Below are positions 1 through 8,950 of a stretch of 50,687 nt of DNA, piece by piece. The stretch covers positions 1 through 50,687 of the forward strand of contig NZ_JAAQTO010000001.1 in assembly GCF_011742165.1 (NCBI RefSeq), written 5' to 3'. Origin of the DNA: Billgrantia bachuensis (GTDB taxonomy: Bacteria; Pseudomonadota; Gammaproteobacteria; Pseudomonadales; Halomonadaceae). The first letter of the stretch is position 1; every line of letters starts with the position of its first letter. Below the pieces are notes generated by a model that was given only the letters and a program-made list of their open reading frames with translations, searched no databases and was not told the origin of the DNA. A program made the position numbers and the translations under genes.

Positions 1-492
1 CAGGCGCGAGCCCAGCGACAGCAGCACCGGCGGGGTATCGCCGATGGGCGAGGCGTTGGCGATGTTGCCGCCCAGGGCGGCTTCCAGGCGCTGGGGAGTC
101 AGCGGTGCAGGTGCCTGACGCTGCTGCTCGTGCAGGGTGAACAGCGACATGACGATGCCCGGCGTACAGAAGCCGCACTGGCTGCCGTGGCACTCGACCA
201 TGGCTGCCTGGGCGGGGTGCAGCGAATCGCCCTGTGCCAGGCCGTCCACCGTAACCAGGTGACGTCCATTGAGCTGGTGGGCCGGTGTGATGCAGGCATT
301 GGCGCTGTGATAGCGCAGCTCGCCGTTGGGGCCGGGCTCGCCAATGGCTACCGTGCATGCACCGCAGTCACCCGAGGCGCAGCCCTCTTTGGTCCCCGTG
401 ACAGCCAGCGTTTCGCGCAGCAGCTCGAGCACGCTGGTCTCGGGAGAGGCCTCGCTCCGGCATGGTTGCCCGTTGAGCATGAAGTCGATCAT
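1..492 (-). CDS. xdhA: Xanthine dehydrogenase small subunit (XdhA), 5' part, apparently internally deleted
   Basis: The small subunit of xanthine dehydrogenase carries two [2Fe-2S] clusters and FAD and passes electrons from the molybdenum subunit during hypoxanthine/xanthine oxidation. Reading left from ATG at 492, the first cluster motif is present ([13 protein letters not shown], about residues 45-57), followed by the start of the second cluster motif ([12 protein letters not shown]). The expected next motif, GGN-LCRCTGYRPI, is missing. After LGGN at residue 143 the frame goes directly into [19 protein letters not shown], which in this family lies in the FAD domain about 150 residues later. 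The second-cluster CxC cysteines and the front of the FAD domain are therefore absent. Both junction sides would encode LGGN, so either a short-repeat deletion or an assembly collapse is possible. The gene runs off the left edge. Family identity is near certain; functionality is doubtful. Confidence 0.88.
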   Translation of the reverse strand, partial: MIDFMLNGQPCRSEASPETSVLELLRETLAVTGTKEGCASGDCGACTVAIGEPGPNGELRYHSANACITPAHQLNGRHLVTVDGLAQGDSLHPAQAAMVECHGSQCGFCTPGIVMSLFTLHEQQRQAPAPLTPQRLEAALGGNIANASPIGDTPPVLLSLGSRL

Positions 493-573
493 CGCCTTGT
501 CTCTTGTTGACGTTGTGATAGCTGACCGGTCGCCATGCAACGAGAGGTCGCTGCTCGACCGTATCGCTACGAG

Positions 574-589
574 TTGACCAAATGGTCAG
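574..589. promoter_or_regulatory. RutR-like operator (TTGACCA-AA-TGGTCA)
   Basis: A 6-bp perfect inverted repeat, TGACCA/TGGTCA with a 2-bp spacer, is preceded by T. This fits the E. coli RutR consensus TTGACCAnnTGGTCAA at all but the last base. It lies between xdhA (leftward) and a TetR gene (rightward) whose product resembles RutR in its C-terminal half, so it could control both. Confidence 0.75.
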
Positions 590-773
590 GATGATCTCAG
601 CATGGGCCAGAATGTCGCACTTTGCAAGCGCCATATGGCGATAAGTGCACGTGGCAATGGCCATGTCGCCCTCCCGCCACTTGATGCGCCGCCGATGGTC
701 TCATTTGCAGGAACCGCTGCGGTGGGGCACTCTTCTTGATTCCCACCATCATTCACAGGGCAGGGGCCTGTCG

Positions 774-1448
774 ATGACCGACATGACCGAAACCGAGACC
801 TTGCAGCCTGCACGGCAGGGGGGCGAGAGCAATGGCGCCACCCGCGAACGCAACGAGCGTGAGATTCTCGAAGCCGCCGAGCGGGTCTTCGCCCAGTACG
901 GCTATCGCGGCGCCAGCGTTCAGGCCATCGCCGAGGAGGCGGGGCTGCCCAAGTCCAACGTCCTCTATTACATGGGTAACAAGCGTGGCCTCTATGTGCG
1001 CCTGCTCGAGCGCATGATGGCGCGTTGGAACGCCCTGCTCGACGACATAAGCGTGGAGGACGACCCGGCCGACGTGCTCGAGGCGTTCATACGCAGCAAG
1101 ATGCAGCTTTCCCGTCGTCACCCCGAGGGCTCACGGCTGTTCGCCGCCGAGATCCTCGGTGGCGCTCCCTTCCTGCAGGAGTACCTGCGCGGCGAGCTGC
1201 GCGAATGGGTGCAGACCCGGGCCAGGGTCTTCGAGCAGTGGGAAGAGCGGGGCTTGATGGACCCGGTCGACCCGGTATGGCTGATCTTTTTGATTTGGTC
1301 GGCCACCCAGCACTACGCCGACTTCGAAGCCCAGGTGCTGGGCATCACCGGCAAGGACGAGATCTCGGACGACGACGTGGAGCGGATCACCCAGTTCCTG
1401 ACCCAGGTTATTCTGAAAGGCTGCGGCGTGCAGTCACGTAAGGACTAG
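774..1448 (+). CDS. TetR-family regulator, RutR-like
   Basis: A 224-residue TetR-type repressor. The N-terminal helix-turn-helix is clear (REILEAAERVFAQYGYRG ... AIAEEAGLPKSNVLYYMGNK). The C-terminal half contains SRLFAAEILGGAPFLQEYL, similar to the ligand domain of RutR, the uracil/thymine-responsive regulator of pyrimidine and purine catabolism. The start at 774 (MTDMTETET) is preferred over in-frame upstream codons because the HTH then begins near residue 20, as in the family. The upstream stretch reads like untranslated sequence. The gene is divergent from xdhA, and a RutR-consensus box lies in the gap, so local control of purine oxidation is likely. The inducer is not visible from sequence. 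Confidence 0.88.
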   Translation: MTDMTETETLQPARQGGESNGATRERNEREILEAAERVFAQYGYRGASVQAIAEEAGLPKSNVLYYMGNKRGLYVRLLERMMARWNALLDDISVEDDPADVLEAFIRSKMQLSRRHPEGSRLFAAEILGGAPFLQEYLRGELREWVQTRARVFEQWEERGLMDPVDPVWLIFLIWSATQHYADFEAQVLGITGKDEISDDDVERITQFLTQVILKGCGVQSRKD

Positions 1449-1521
1449 AACCGGTTGGCATTCCACGGCATGTGCAGGGCCGCCTTGGCCTTGCCCGTCA
1501 CGCTCAGAAGATGACCTTCCC

Positions 1522-3999
1522 ATGAAGATGGCCGAGCTGCCGATCGAAGCGCACCTGGATGCGCTGTGCGACGCCATGGCGCAGCATGCGCGCGTTCTGC
1601 TGGTGGCCGAACCCGGGGCGGGCAAGACCACCCGGGTGCCACTGGCGCTACTCGACGAGGAGTGGTGTCTGGGTGAGCGCGGCGAAGGTCGGCTGCTGCT
1701 GCTCGAGCCGCGGCGGGTAGCCGCTCGCCTCGCCGCCGGTTTCATGGCGGAAATGCTGGGCGAGCCAGTGGGGGAGACCGTGGGCTATCGCATGCGTGGC
1801 GAGAGCCGGGTGGGGCCCAACACGCGGCTCGAAGTGGTCACCCAGGGGGTGCTGACGCGCATGCTGCAGGACGACCCGCTGCTCGAGGGGGTGACCGGCA
1901 TCATCTTCGACGAGTTTCACGAACGCAGCCTGGAAGCCGACCTGGGCCTGGCCTTGGCGCTGGATGCACAGTCGGTACGCGACGACCTGCGCCTGCTGGT
2001 GATGTCGGCGACGCTCGACGTCGAAGCGCTGTTCGGGGTGCTCGGCGAGTCGACGCCACTGGTCGAGAGCCAAGGGCGTAGCTTCCCGGTCACCACGCGC
2101 TATCTGCCGCTCGGCTCGCGTCCCAATTCCGGCGAGAACACGGCGCGCCAGCAGGCGTCTGCTGTCCTTGAAGCTCTCGCTCAGGGAGAGGGCGACGCGC
2201 TGGTGTTCCTGCCCGGCGTAGCCGAGATTCGCCGCCTGGCGCGTGAGCTGGCAGGCCGTCAGCCTTCGCTTGCGGTGCGCGAGCTGCATGGGCGGCTGTC
2301 CCTCGAGGAGCAGCGTCGCGCCTTGAGGCCCGAGCCCGATGGTAACCGTCGCGTGGTGCTGGCCACCGCCATCGCCGAATCGAGCGTCACCGTCGATGGC
2401 GTGCGTATCGTCGTCGATGCCGGCCAGGAGCGCGTGCCGGTGTTCCAGCCGCGCAGTGGCCTCACACGGCTGGAGACCCGACGCGTCAATCGCGCCAGCG
2501 CCGACCAGCGCCGGGGGCGTGCCGGCCGCCAGGGGCCGGGGTTGTGCCTGCGGCTGTGGGCGGAAGAACAGCCGCTGCCGGCCCACGGCGAGCCCGAAAT
2601 ACTTCAAGCCGACCTCGCGCCGCTGGCCTTCGAGCTGGCGCGCTGGGGCATCGTCGAGCCAGACGCGCTGGCCTGGATCACGCTGCCGCCTGCTGGAGCC
2701 CTGGCAGCGGGGCGAGGGTTGCTTCAGCGGCTCGGCGTGCTGGACGAGGCCTTTCTGCTCACCGAGCTGGGGCGTGCTTGCTCCCGTTGGCCTACCCACC
2801 CACGGCTGGCGGTGATGCTGGAGCGTGCCGGCGAGCTCGACGCCGTGCCACTGGCCTGTGCCCTGGTGGCGGCACTTGAAGGCCGCGATCTCGACGGCGA
2901 GCAGGATCTGGAGCGCACGCTTCAGGCCCGCCTGGCGCAACCCTCCGCTCACCGCCAATGGCTGCGCGAGGCCCAGCGCCTGGCCCGGATTGGCGGCGTG
3001 CGCCTGGAGGTCTCGAATTTGGTGCCGCTGGGGGAGCTGCTGGCCCTGGCCTATCCGGACCGAGTGGCGCAGCGTATCAATCACGACGCCGGGCCGGGAC
3101 GCTTCCGCCTGGCCTCCGGCGGCCTCGCCACCTTGCCTGAGCGGCATCCGCTGGCCCATGCCGAGCTGCTGGTGGCCGCCGAGCTGGACGGACAGGCCAG
3201 CGGAGCGAGGATCTTCCGTGGTGTGGCGATTTCCAGGGAGCGGCTCGAGGCGCTGTTTCCCGAAACGCGTGAATGGCAGGCGAGCCTGGAATGGTCGGAC
3301 GAGCAGGGACGCCTGGTCGGCGAGCAGGTGCGCGGCCTGGGCGCGGTGGTGCTCGAGCGCAGGCCGCTGCAGTCGCTGCCGCCCGAAGCAATTCGAGAGG
3401 CGCTACTGGATGCGCTGCGCCGTCGCGGCGAGCTGCCCTTCGGCGACAGCGACGAGCAACAGCGTGGACGTATGGCGTTGCTGCGCCAGGCGCTCGGCGA
3501 CACCTGGCCCGACTGGTCGATGCCCGGGCTGCTGGACACGCTCGAGACATGGCTGGGGCCGCACCTCGACGAAGTCAGAAGCCTCGACGCCGTGGCACGG
3601 CTGCCGCTGGGCCGCCTGCTGCTCGACAGCCTCGAGTGGCCGCTGCGCGCCCGGCTCGACGAGCTGGCCCCGGAGCGGCTCGCGGTACCCAGCGGTTCGC
3701 AGGTCAGGCTCGACTACACGCCGTGCCTGGAAGCGAGGCCGCCAGTGCTGGCAGTCAAGCTGCAGGAGGTATTCGGCTGGCGCGAATCGCCGCGGATCGC
3801 CGAGGGGCGGGTAGGGGCCTTGCTGCACCTGTTGTCGCCGGCGAGGCGACCGTTGCAGGTCACCGGGGACTTGGCGAGCTTCTGGGCCAACGGCTACCCA
3901 GAGGTGCGTCGCGAAATGCGCGGCCGCTACCCCAAGCACCCCTGGCCGGAGGACCCGCTTGCCGCCGTGGCCACTGCGCGGACCAAGCCGCGCGCTTGA
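1522..3999 (+). CDS. hrpB: ATP-dependent helicase HrpB
   Basis: An 825-residue DEAH/DExH-type helicase of the HrpB family, the usual length. Walker A is GAGKTT (near residue 34), motif Ia LLLEPRRVAARLAA, the DExH box DEFHERS, motif III VMSATLD, and motif VI SADQRRGRAGRQGPG. The C-terminal HrpB_C region ends with GRYPKHPWPEDP, a typical HrpB ending. Its physiological role in bacteria is poorly defined; the related HrpA acts on mRNA. An ATG two codons in (1528) is an equally possible start. The TGA at 3997-3999 directly abuts the stop of the convergent ATPase gene: the 6-bp palindrome TGATCA contains both stops, leaving no room for a terminator. Confidence 0.95.
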   Translation: MKMAELPIEAHLDALCDAMAQHARVLLVAEPGAGKTTRVPLALLDEEWCLGERGEGRLLLLEPRRVAARLAAGFMAEMLGEPVGETVGYRMRGESRVGPNTRLEVVTQGVLTRMLQDDPLLEGVTGIIFDEFHERSLEADLGLALALDAQSVRDDLRLLVMSATLDVEALFGVLGESTPLVESQGRSFPVTTRYLPLGSRPNSGENTARQQASAVLEALAQGEGDALVFLPGVAEIRRLARELAGRQPSLAVRELHGRLSLEEQRRALRPEPDGNRRVVLATAIAESSVTVDGVRIVVDAGQERVPVFQPRSGLTRLETRRVNRASADQRRGRAGRQGPGLCLRLWAEEQPLPAHGEPEILQADLAPLAFELARWGIVEPDALAWITLPPAGALAAGRGLLQRLGVLDEAFLLTELGRACSRWPTHPRLAVMLERAGELDAVPLACALVAALEGRDLDGEQDLERTLQARLAQPSAHRQWLREAQRLARIGGVRLEVSNLVPLGELLALAYPDRVAQRINHDAGPGRFRLASGGLATLPERHPLAHAELLVAAELDGQASGARIFRGVAISRERLEALFPETREWQASLEWSDEQGRLVGEQVRGLGAVVLERRPLQSLPPEAIREALLDALRRRGELPFGDSDEQQRGRMALLRQALGDTWPDWSMPGLLDTLETWLGPHLDEVRSLDAVARLPLGRLLLDSLEWPLRARLDELAPERLAVPSGSQVRLDYTPCLEARPPVLAVKLQEVFGWRESPRIAEGRVGALLHLLSPARRPLQVTGDLASFWANGYPEVRREMRGRYPKHPWPEDPLAAVATARTKPRA

Positions 4000-6786
4000 T
4001 CAGCCGGCGGCGGCTTTCTCTTTTTCCTTGCCTGAATGGGGCGATTGCGCCGCGGAATCATCCCGGCGGCGCAACAGCCACTTCTCCGCCTCCACGACGA
4101 GAAATACCGCCACGCTGACGACGGCGATGACCGCCCAGTGCAGCAGGGAGAGGCCCTCCGTGCCGAAGATCACCTGCATGAAGGGCAGGTAGGTCCAGCC
4201 GAGCTGGAACAGCGCCACCAGCGCAATGGCCACCAGCGCGGCACGGCTGCCGAACAGCCCCCGCCACGACAGGCTGCTGTCCAGCAGGTAACGGCTGTTG
4301 ATCAGGTAGACGATCTCGCCCACCACCAGCATGTTGACCGCCCCGCTGCGTGCCAGCGCCTCGCTGCCGCCCTGGCCGTGCAGTATCCAGGCGAAGATGC
4401 CGAACACGGCGAGCACCAGCAGCAGCGAGACGAGAATCACGCGCCACAGCATGAACATGTCGAGCAGTGGGGCGTGAGGGTCGCGCGGTTGGCGCGTCAT
4501 GACGTTCTCCTCGGCGGGCTCGAAGACTAGCGCGATACCCAGTGTCACTGCAGTAATCATGTTCACCCACAGCACCTGAAGGCCGGTGATCGGCAGGGTG
4601 AAGCCCGCCACGATCGCCAGGAGGATGGCCAGGCTTTCGGCGCCGTTGGTCGGCAGGATGAAAGTGATCGACTTGCGAATATTGTCGTAGACCTTCCTGC
4701 CCTCGGCCACGGCGGCAACGATGGTGGCGAAGTTGTCGTCGGTGAGGACCATCTCGGCGGCTTCCTTGGCCGCCTCGGTGCCCTGGACACCCATCGCCAC
4801 GCCAACGTCGGCGCGCTTCAGCGCCGGCCCGTCGTTGACGCCGTCGCCGGTCATCGCACAGATACCGCCGCGCGCCTGCATCGCCTTGACCAGGCGCAGC
4901 TTGTGCTCGGGGGCCGCTCGGGCGTAGACGTCGACCTCGGTGATCTCGCGCTCCAGCTCCTCGTCGCTCATTTCTTCGATCTCGTGGCCACTCAGGGCGC
5001 GATCCGTGCGCGCAAAACCGAGCTGGTCGGCGATCGCCCGCGCGGTGACCGCATGGTCGCCGGTGACCATTACCGGGCGGATCCCGGCTTGCTGGCAGTT
5101 CTTGACTGCCTCGATGGCGGCTTCACGGGGCGGGTCGAGCAGGCCGACGATGCCGAGCAGCACCAGCCCCTCCTCGGCGTCGGCATCGCTGAGTTCTCCC
5201 GTTAGCTCGTCGGCTGGCTTCTCGGCCAGGGCGAGTACGCGCAGCCCCCGGGAGGAGAGTTCATGGATGCGTTCCTCCCAGGCCTCGCGATCGAGTTCCG
5301 CGTCGCCGTCGCTGCCGCGCTCCCGGGAACACATCTCGAGCAGGCGGTCGGGGGCGCCCTTGACCAACAGGCGCTTGCCGTCGTGCTCGTTGAGGGTGGC
5401 CATGTACTTGCGCTCGGAGTCGAAGGGGATGGCATCCTCGCGGCCGTGCGCGTCGCGAAGCTCACGCGTGTCGATACCTGCCTTGGCGGCCGCCACGACC
5501 AGTGCGCCTTCGGTGGGGTCGCCATCGATGCACCAGCCATCCTCCTCTTCGCTAAGCTCGGCGTCGTTGCATAGCGCCCCGACTTCGAGGAAGTGGGCGA
5601 GGGCGGGATAATCCTGTAGCGAAATCGACTCGCCGGAGGCTTCGTCCGTGTCCTCGGTGTCGCGCGGCGCCAGGTGCAGCTCCCCCTCGGGAGCGAAGCC
5701 GATACCGGAGAGCCGGAACTCGCCCTCGGGCAGCCAGACAGCCTGTGCGGTCATCTCGTTGCGGGTCAGGGTGCCGGTCTTGTCGGAAAAGATGGTGGCG
5801 ATGGAACCCAGGGTCTCCACCGCCGGCAGACGCCGTACGATGGCGTTCTTGTGCGCCATGGCCTGCACGCCGAGCGCCAGCGAGATGGTAACGATCGCCG
5901 GCAGCCCCTCGGGGATGGCGGCCACGGCAAGCCCGACGCTGGCCATGAACATCTCGGTCCACGGCTGGCCGTGAACCAGCACGCCGAAGGCCCCGGTAAG
6001 CAATGCAGCGCCGACGATAAACAGCGCCAGGATGCGCCCGGCACGGTCGAGCTGCTCGACCAATGGTGTCTTGAGCTGCTCCACGCCGCGCAGCATTTCG
6101 GAGATGCGACCGATCTCGGTATGCTCGCCCGTTTCGACCACCAAGCCGGTGGCGGTGCCCTTGGCCACGATGGTGCCGGCGAACAGCATGTCGCTGCGCT
6201 CGGCCAGATCGACATCCTCTTCGACCGCCTCGTCGGCCTTGTCCACCGGCGTGGATTCGCCGGTCAGGGCCGCTTCCTCCGCACTCAGCCGCTTGGCCTC
6301 GAGAATGCGCAGGTCGGCGGGTACGCGGTCGCCGCTTTCCACCTGCACGATATCGCCGGGAACGAGCTCCTCGGCATCGATTTGGACCTCGCGCCCGCCG
6401 CGCAGCACCGAAGCCTGTGGCGAGAGCATTCCGCGTATGCTCTCCAGGGCCTTCTCGGCCTTGCCCTCCTGAAAGAAGCCGATCAGGGCGATGATCACCA
6501 CCACGCCGAGGATGACCGCGGCATCGAGGGGCTTGCCAAGCAGCAGGCTGGCGATCGCCGCGACGATCAGAATCAGCATCAGTACGTTGTTGAACTGCGC
6601 CAGCAGCCGCTTCCACCAAGGCTGGGCCTCTTCCTGCTGCAATCGGTTGGGGCCGTATTGTTCCAGGCGCCGCTTGGCCTCGTCGTCGTCGAGCCCACTT
6701 GATTCGGCTTCGAGGCGTTCGAGTGCCTCGTCGCCGGTCATGGCGTGCCAGGGCGTACGCTCTTCCTGATCGTCGCGTTCGGGCAT
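4000..6786 (-). CDS. P2-type cation-transporting ATPase
   Basis: A 928-residue membrane pump. Visible elements in order are: an N-terminal cation-ATPase domain (residues 13-50), the TM1-2 pair (about 65-105), the actuator loop TGES (175-178), M4 IPEGLPA (291-297), the phosphorylation site DKTGTLT (D335), the nucleotide-binding motif KGAPD (476), the hinge TGDGVND (646-652), then a C-terminal block of TM segments. The M4 and phosphorylation regions resemble SERCA-like P2 pumps. In M6 the sequence is WVNMITAVTLG where calcium pumps have WVNLVTDG, so an ion-binding Asp is replaced by Ala. Calcium specificity is therefore uncertain, and a monovalent cation or another ion is possible. A strong Shine-Dalgarno (AGGAGGAGCAAC) precedes the ATG at 6786. 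The C-terminus ends in a Lys/Glu-rich tail. Confidence 0.93.
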   Translation of the reverse strand: MPERDDQEERTPWHAMTGDEALERLEAESSGLDDDEAKRRLEQYGPNRLQQEEAQPWWKRLLAQFNNVLMLILIVAAIASLLLGKPLDAAVILGVVVIIALIGFFQEGKAEKALESIRGMLSPQASVLRGGREVQIDAEELVPGDIVQVESGDRVPADLRILEAKRLSAEEAALTGESTPVDKADEAVEEDVDLAERSDMLFAGTIVAKGTATGLVVETGEHTEIGRISEMLRGVEQLKTPLVEQLDRAGRILALFIVGAALLTGAFGVLVHGQPWTEMFMASVGLAVAAIPEGLPAIVTISLALGVQAMAHKNAIVRRLPAVETLGSIATIFSDKTGTLTRNEMTAQAVWLPEGEFRLSGIGFAPEGELHLAPRDTEDTDEASGESISLQDYPALAHFLEVGALCNDAELSEEEDGWCIDGDPTEGALVVAAAKAGIDTRELRDAHGREDAIPFDSERKYMATLNEHDGKRLLVKGAPDRLLEMCSRERGSDGDAELDREAWEERIHELSSRGLRVLALAEKPADELTGELSDADAEEGLVLLGIVGLLDPPREAAIEAVKNCQQAGIRPVMVTGDHAVTARAIADQLGFARTDRALSGHEIEEMSDEELEREITEVDVYARAAPEHKLRLVKAMQARGGICAMTGDGVNDGPALKRADVGVAMGVQGTEAAKEAAEMVLTDDNFATIVAAVAEGRKVYDNIRKSITFILPTNGAESLAILLAIVAGFTLPITGLQVLWVNMITAVTLGIALVFEPAEENVMTRQPRDPHAPLLDMFMLWRVILVSLLLVLAVFGIFAWILHGQGGSEALARSGAVNMLVVGEIVYLINSRYLLDSSLSWRGLFGSRAALVAIALVALFQLGWTYLPFMQVIFGTEGLSLLHWAVIAVVSVAVFLVVEAEKWLLRRRDDSAAQSPHSGKEKEKAAAG

Positions 6787-7006
6787 GTTGCTCCTCCTGA
6801 GCTCCGGATCCTCCCCTGAGTGTTAGAGGTAGCACACTCGAGGCGAAGCTGCAGGCGGGGCGGGTAGCGTAATGTCACTGTGTCCTCCTGAATGAGGTCG
6901 CATCGACAGGGTGGAGCCGAGAGTGAGCGGGCGGGGCCGTTCCGTTGATGCTCGGAGCACACGAGCGGAGTATCCTGCCGGCCACACGCACTGATCGGAG
7001 ACTTTC

Positions 7007-7483
7007 ATGCCTTCCGCCGACGTCCTTTCACCGAGCGCCAGGGAGCGTTGCCCATGCGGCAGTGGCAAGCGCCTTGCGACCTGCTGCGGCCCTTTGCACA
7101 GCGGTGAGCCGGCACCTACGCCGGAAGCGCTGATGCGTTCCCGCTACAGCGCTTTTACCCTGGGCTTGCACGACTATCTGCTGGCGACCTGGCACGCCAG
7201 CGCGCGTCCGAGGGTACTGGAACTGGACGAGTCGACACGCTGGGTGCGACTGGAAGTGCTGGACCAGGGGCAGGACGGCGATCAGGGCCGCGTGCACTTC
7301 AGGGCGACCTTTCGCGAGGGGCGACGCTGGGGCGTGCTGGAGGAGGATTCGCGCTTCGTTCGCGAGGCGGGGCACTGGCATTACCTGGACGGCACGCCCA
7401 GCGTCACCCGCCTCAAGCCCGGCCGTAACGACGCCTGCCCCTGCGGCAGCGGGCGCAAGTTCAAGAGTTGCTGCGCTCGCTAG
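7007..7483 (+). CDS. ychJ: YchJ-like SEC-C metal-binding protein
   Basis: A 158-residue protein of the YchJ/UPF0225 family. It has an N-terminal SEC-C-type motif (CPCGSGKRLATCCG, residues 15-28) and a second one at the C-terminus (CPCGSGRKFKSCCAR), each expected to hold zinc. Between them is the family core, with MRSRYSAFTLGLHDYLLATWH and a small NTF2-like fold. The function of the family is not established. The ATG at 7007 has a Shine-Dalgarno-like CGGAGA seven bases upstream. The 220-bp gap before it, toward the divergent ATPase gene, must hold both promoters; no specific operator was recognised there. Confidence 0.9.
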   Translation: MPSADVLSPSARERCPCGSGKRLATCCGPLHSGEPAPTPEALMRSRYSAFTLGLHDYLLATWHASARPRVLELDESTRWVRLEVLDQGQDGDQGRVHFRATFREGRRWGVLEEDSRFVREAGHWHYLDGTPSVTRLKPGRNDACPCGSGRKFKSCCAR

Positions 7484-7497
7484 GCAGGAAAAGCGTC

Positions 7498-8844
7498 TTA
7501 AAGCATCATCGCAGCCAGCCAGCCGAAACCGATCAGCGGCACGTTGTAGTGCAGGAAGGTGGGCACCACGGTGTCCCAGATATGGTCGTGCTGGCCATCG
7601 GCGTTGAGACCGGCGGTGGGGCCGAGGGTCGAATCGGAGGCCGGCGAGCCGGCGTCGCCCAGTGCCGCGGCGGTACCCACCAGAGCGATGGTGGCCATGG
7701 GCGAGAAGCCGAAGCTCAGCGCCAGCGGCACATAGAGCGAGGCGATGATCGGCACGGTGGAGAATGACGAGCCGATGCCCATGGTGATGAAAAGTCCCAC
7801 CAGCAGCATGATCAATGCCGCCAGCCCCTTGTTGTCACCGATCAGCTCGGCCGAGCCTTCCACCAGCGCCGAGACTTCGCCGGTCGCCTGCATCACGCCG
7901 GCGAAGCCGGCGGCGCTGATCATGATGAAACCCACCTGCGCCATCATGCGCATGCCTTCGGTGAAGATGCCGTCCTGTTCGTGCCAGCGGAACACGCCGC
8001 TCACCGAGAGCAGGGCGAAGCCGAACAGCCCGCCGAGCACCATGGAGCCGGAGAGCAGCTGCGTCACCACCGTGCCCACCAGCGCGGCGGCGAGTACCGC
8101 CATCTGCCATGGCGCCAGATGCCTAGCGGCCTGCGCCGGCGTCTCGTCGCCATGGGCCAGATCGCGGTCTTCGTAGTGGCGTGGGCGGCGATAGCTCCAG
8201 AGCCACGCTACGGCTAGGCCCAGCCCCATGCCGCCGATGGGGATCAGCATGGCCATGGGCACCATGCCCCGGGTGACCTCGAGGCCGAGTTCCGCGCCGC
8301 TTTCATTGAGATTGGCGAGCAGGATGTCGTTGAGAAAGATCGAACCGAATCCCACCGGCAACAGCATGTAGGGCGCGGTGATGCCGAAGGTGATGACACA
8401 GGCGGCAAGGCGGCGGTCCAGGCGCAGGTGGTTCATCAGCTTGAGCAGTGGTGGTACCAGCACCGGGATGAAGGCGATATGCACCGGGATCAAGTTCTGC
8501 GAGCTGACTGCCGCGGCCAGCAGGGCGCCGAGCAGGGTGAAGGCGACCCAGCGCCGGCTCGCCGGCTGATCGTCGAGATGCAGGCCGCGGATGGCGCGCT
8601 CGGCCAGCAGCTCGGTGATGCCGGAGCGCGACAGGGCCACGGCGAAGGCGCCCAGTACGGCGTAGGAGAGGGCGATGGTGGCGCCGTTGCCCAGCCCCTG
8701 GTTGAACGCGTCCATGATGTCGCCAATGGGCAGGCCTGCCACGAGGCCTCCCACCAGGCTAGCGACGATCAGCGCGAAAACGACGGAGACGCGGGCAAGG
8801 CTGAGGGTGACCATGACCAGGATGGCCAGAACGATGGCATTCAT
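7498..8844 (-). CDS. Na+/H+ antiporter-family (NhaC/YuiF-like) carrier
   Basis: A 448-residue integral membrane protein with about 11-12 hydrophobic segments. It starts MNAIVLAILVMVTLSLARVS and contains GNGATIALSYAVLGAFAVAL and, near the end, GTAAALGDAGSPASDSTLGP, typical of the Na_H_antiporter family that includes B. subtilis YuiF. Some family members are suspected amino-acid carriers. It lies just downstream of hutH on the same strand but is separated by a terminator-like hairpin (8890-8920), so it is probably its own transcription unit. Sodium extrusion and histidine uptake are both possible; sequence alone does not decide. The stop is only 14 bp from the convergent ychJ stop. Confidence 0.85.
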   Translation of the reverse strand: MNAIVLAILVMVTLSLARVSVVFALIVASLVGGLVAGLPIGDIMDAFNQGLGNGATIALSYAVLGAFAVALSRSGITELLAERAIRGLHLDDQPASRRWVAFTLLGALLAAAVSSQNLIPVHIAFIPVLVPPLLKLMNHLRLDRRLAACVITFGITAPYMLLPVGFGSIFLNDILLANLNESGAELGLEVTRGMVPMAMLIPIGGMGLGLAVAWLWSYRRPRHYEDRDLAHGDETPAQAARHLAPWQMAVLAAALVGTVVTQLLSGSMVLGGLFGFALLSVSGVFRWHEQDGIFTEGMRMMAQVGFIMISAAGFAGVMQATGEVSALVEGSAELIGDNKGLAALIMLLVGLFITMGIGSSFSTVPIIASLYVPLALSFGFSPMATIALVGTAAALGDAGSPASDSTLGPTAGLNADGQHDHIWDTVVPTFLHYNVPLIGFGWLAAMML

Positions 8845-8889
8845 GTTGGCTCACTGAAGGCAGGAAAAGTAGTCAGTAGCGTTTCACAC

Positions 8890-8920
8890 AGAATAAAGCC
8901 CCGGGCCGGAGCGTCGGGGC
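8890..8920 (-). terminator. Rho-independent terminator of the hut operon
   Basis: On the minus strand a GCCCCG/CGGGGC stem (8920-8915 with 8903-8898), enclosing an 11-base loop, is followed by TTTATT. It begins 30 bp past the hutH stop and separates the hut operon from the antiporter-family gene. Confidence 0.7.
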
Positions 8921-8950
8921 AGCGTATCTTACCTCAAGCGAAGGGGCGGG

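Noticed and set aside
1648..3159. Long open frame antisense to hrpB (about 500 codons)
   Set aside because: Gln/Arg/His-rich shadow of a high-GC gene, no family motifs, inside a convincing hrpB.
6815..6845. GAGTGT/ACACTC inverted repeat upstream of the ATPase gene
   Set aside because: Only 6-bp arms with a 10-base loop; expected by chance at this length.
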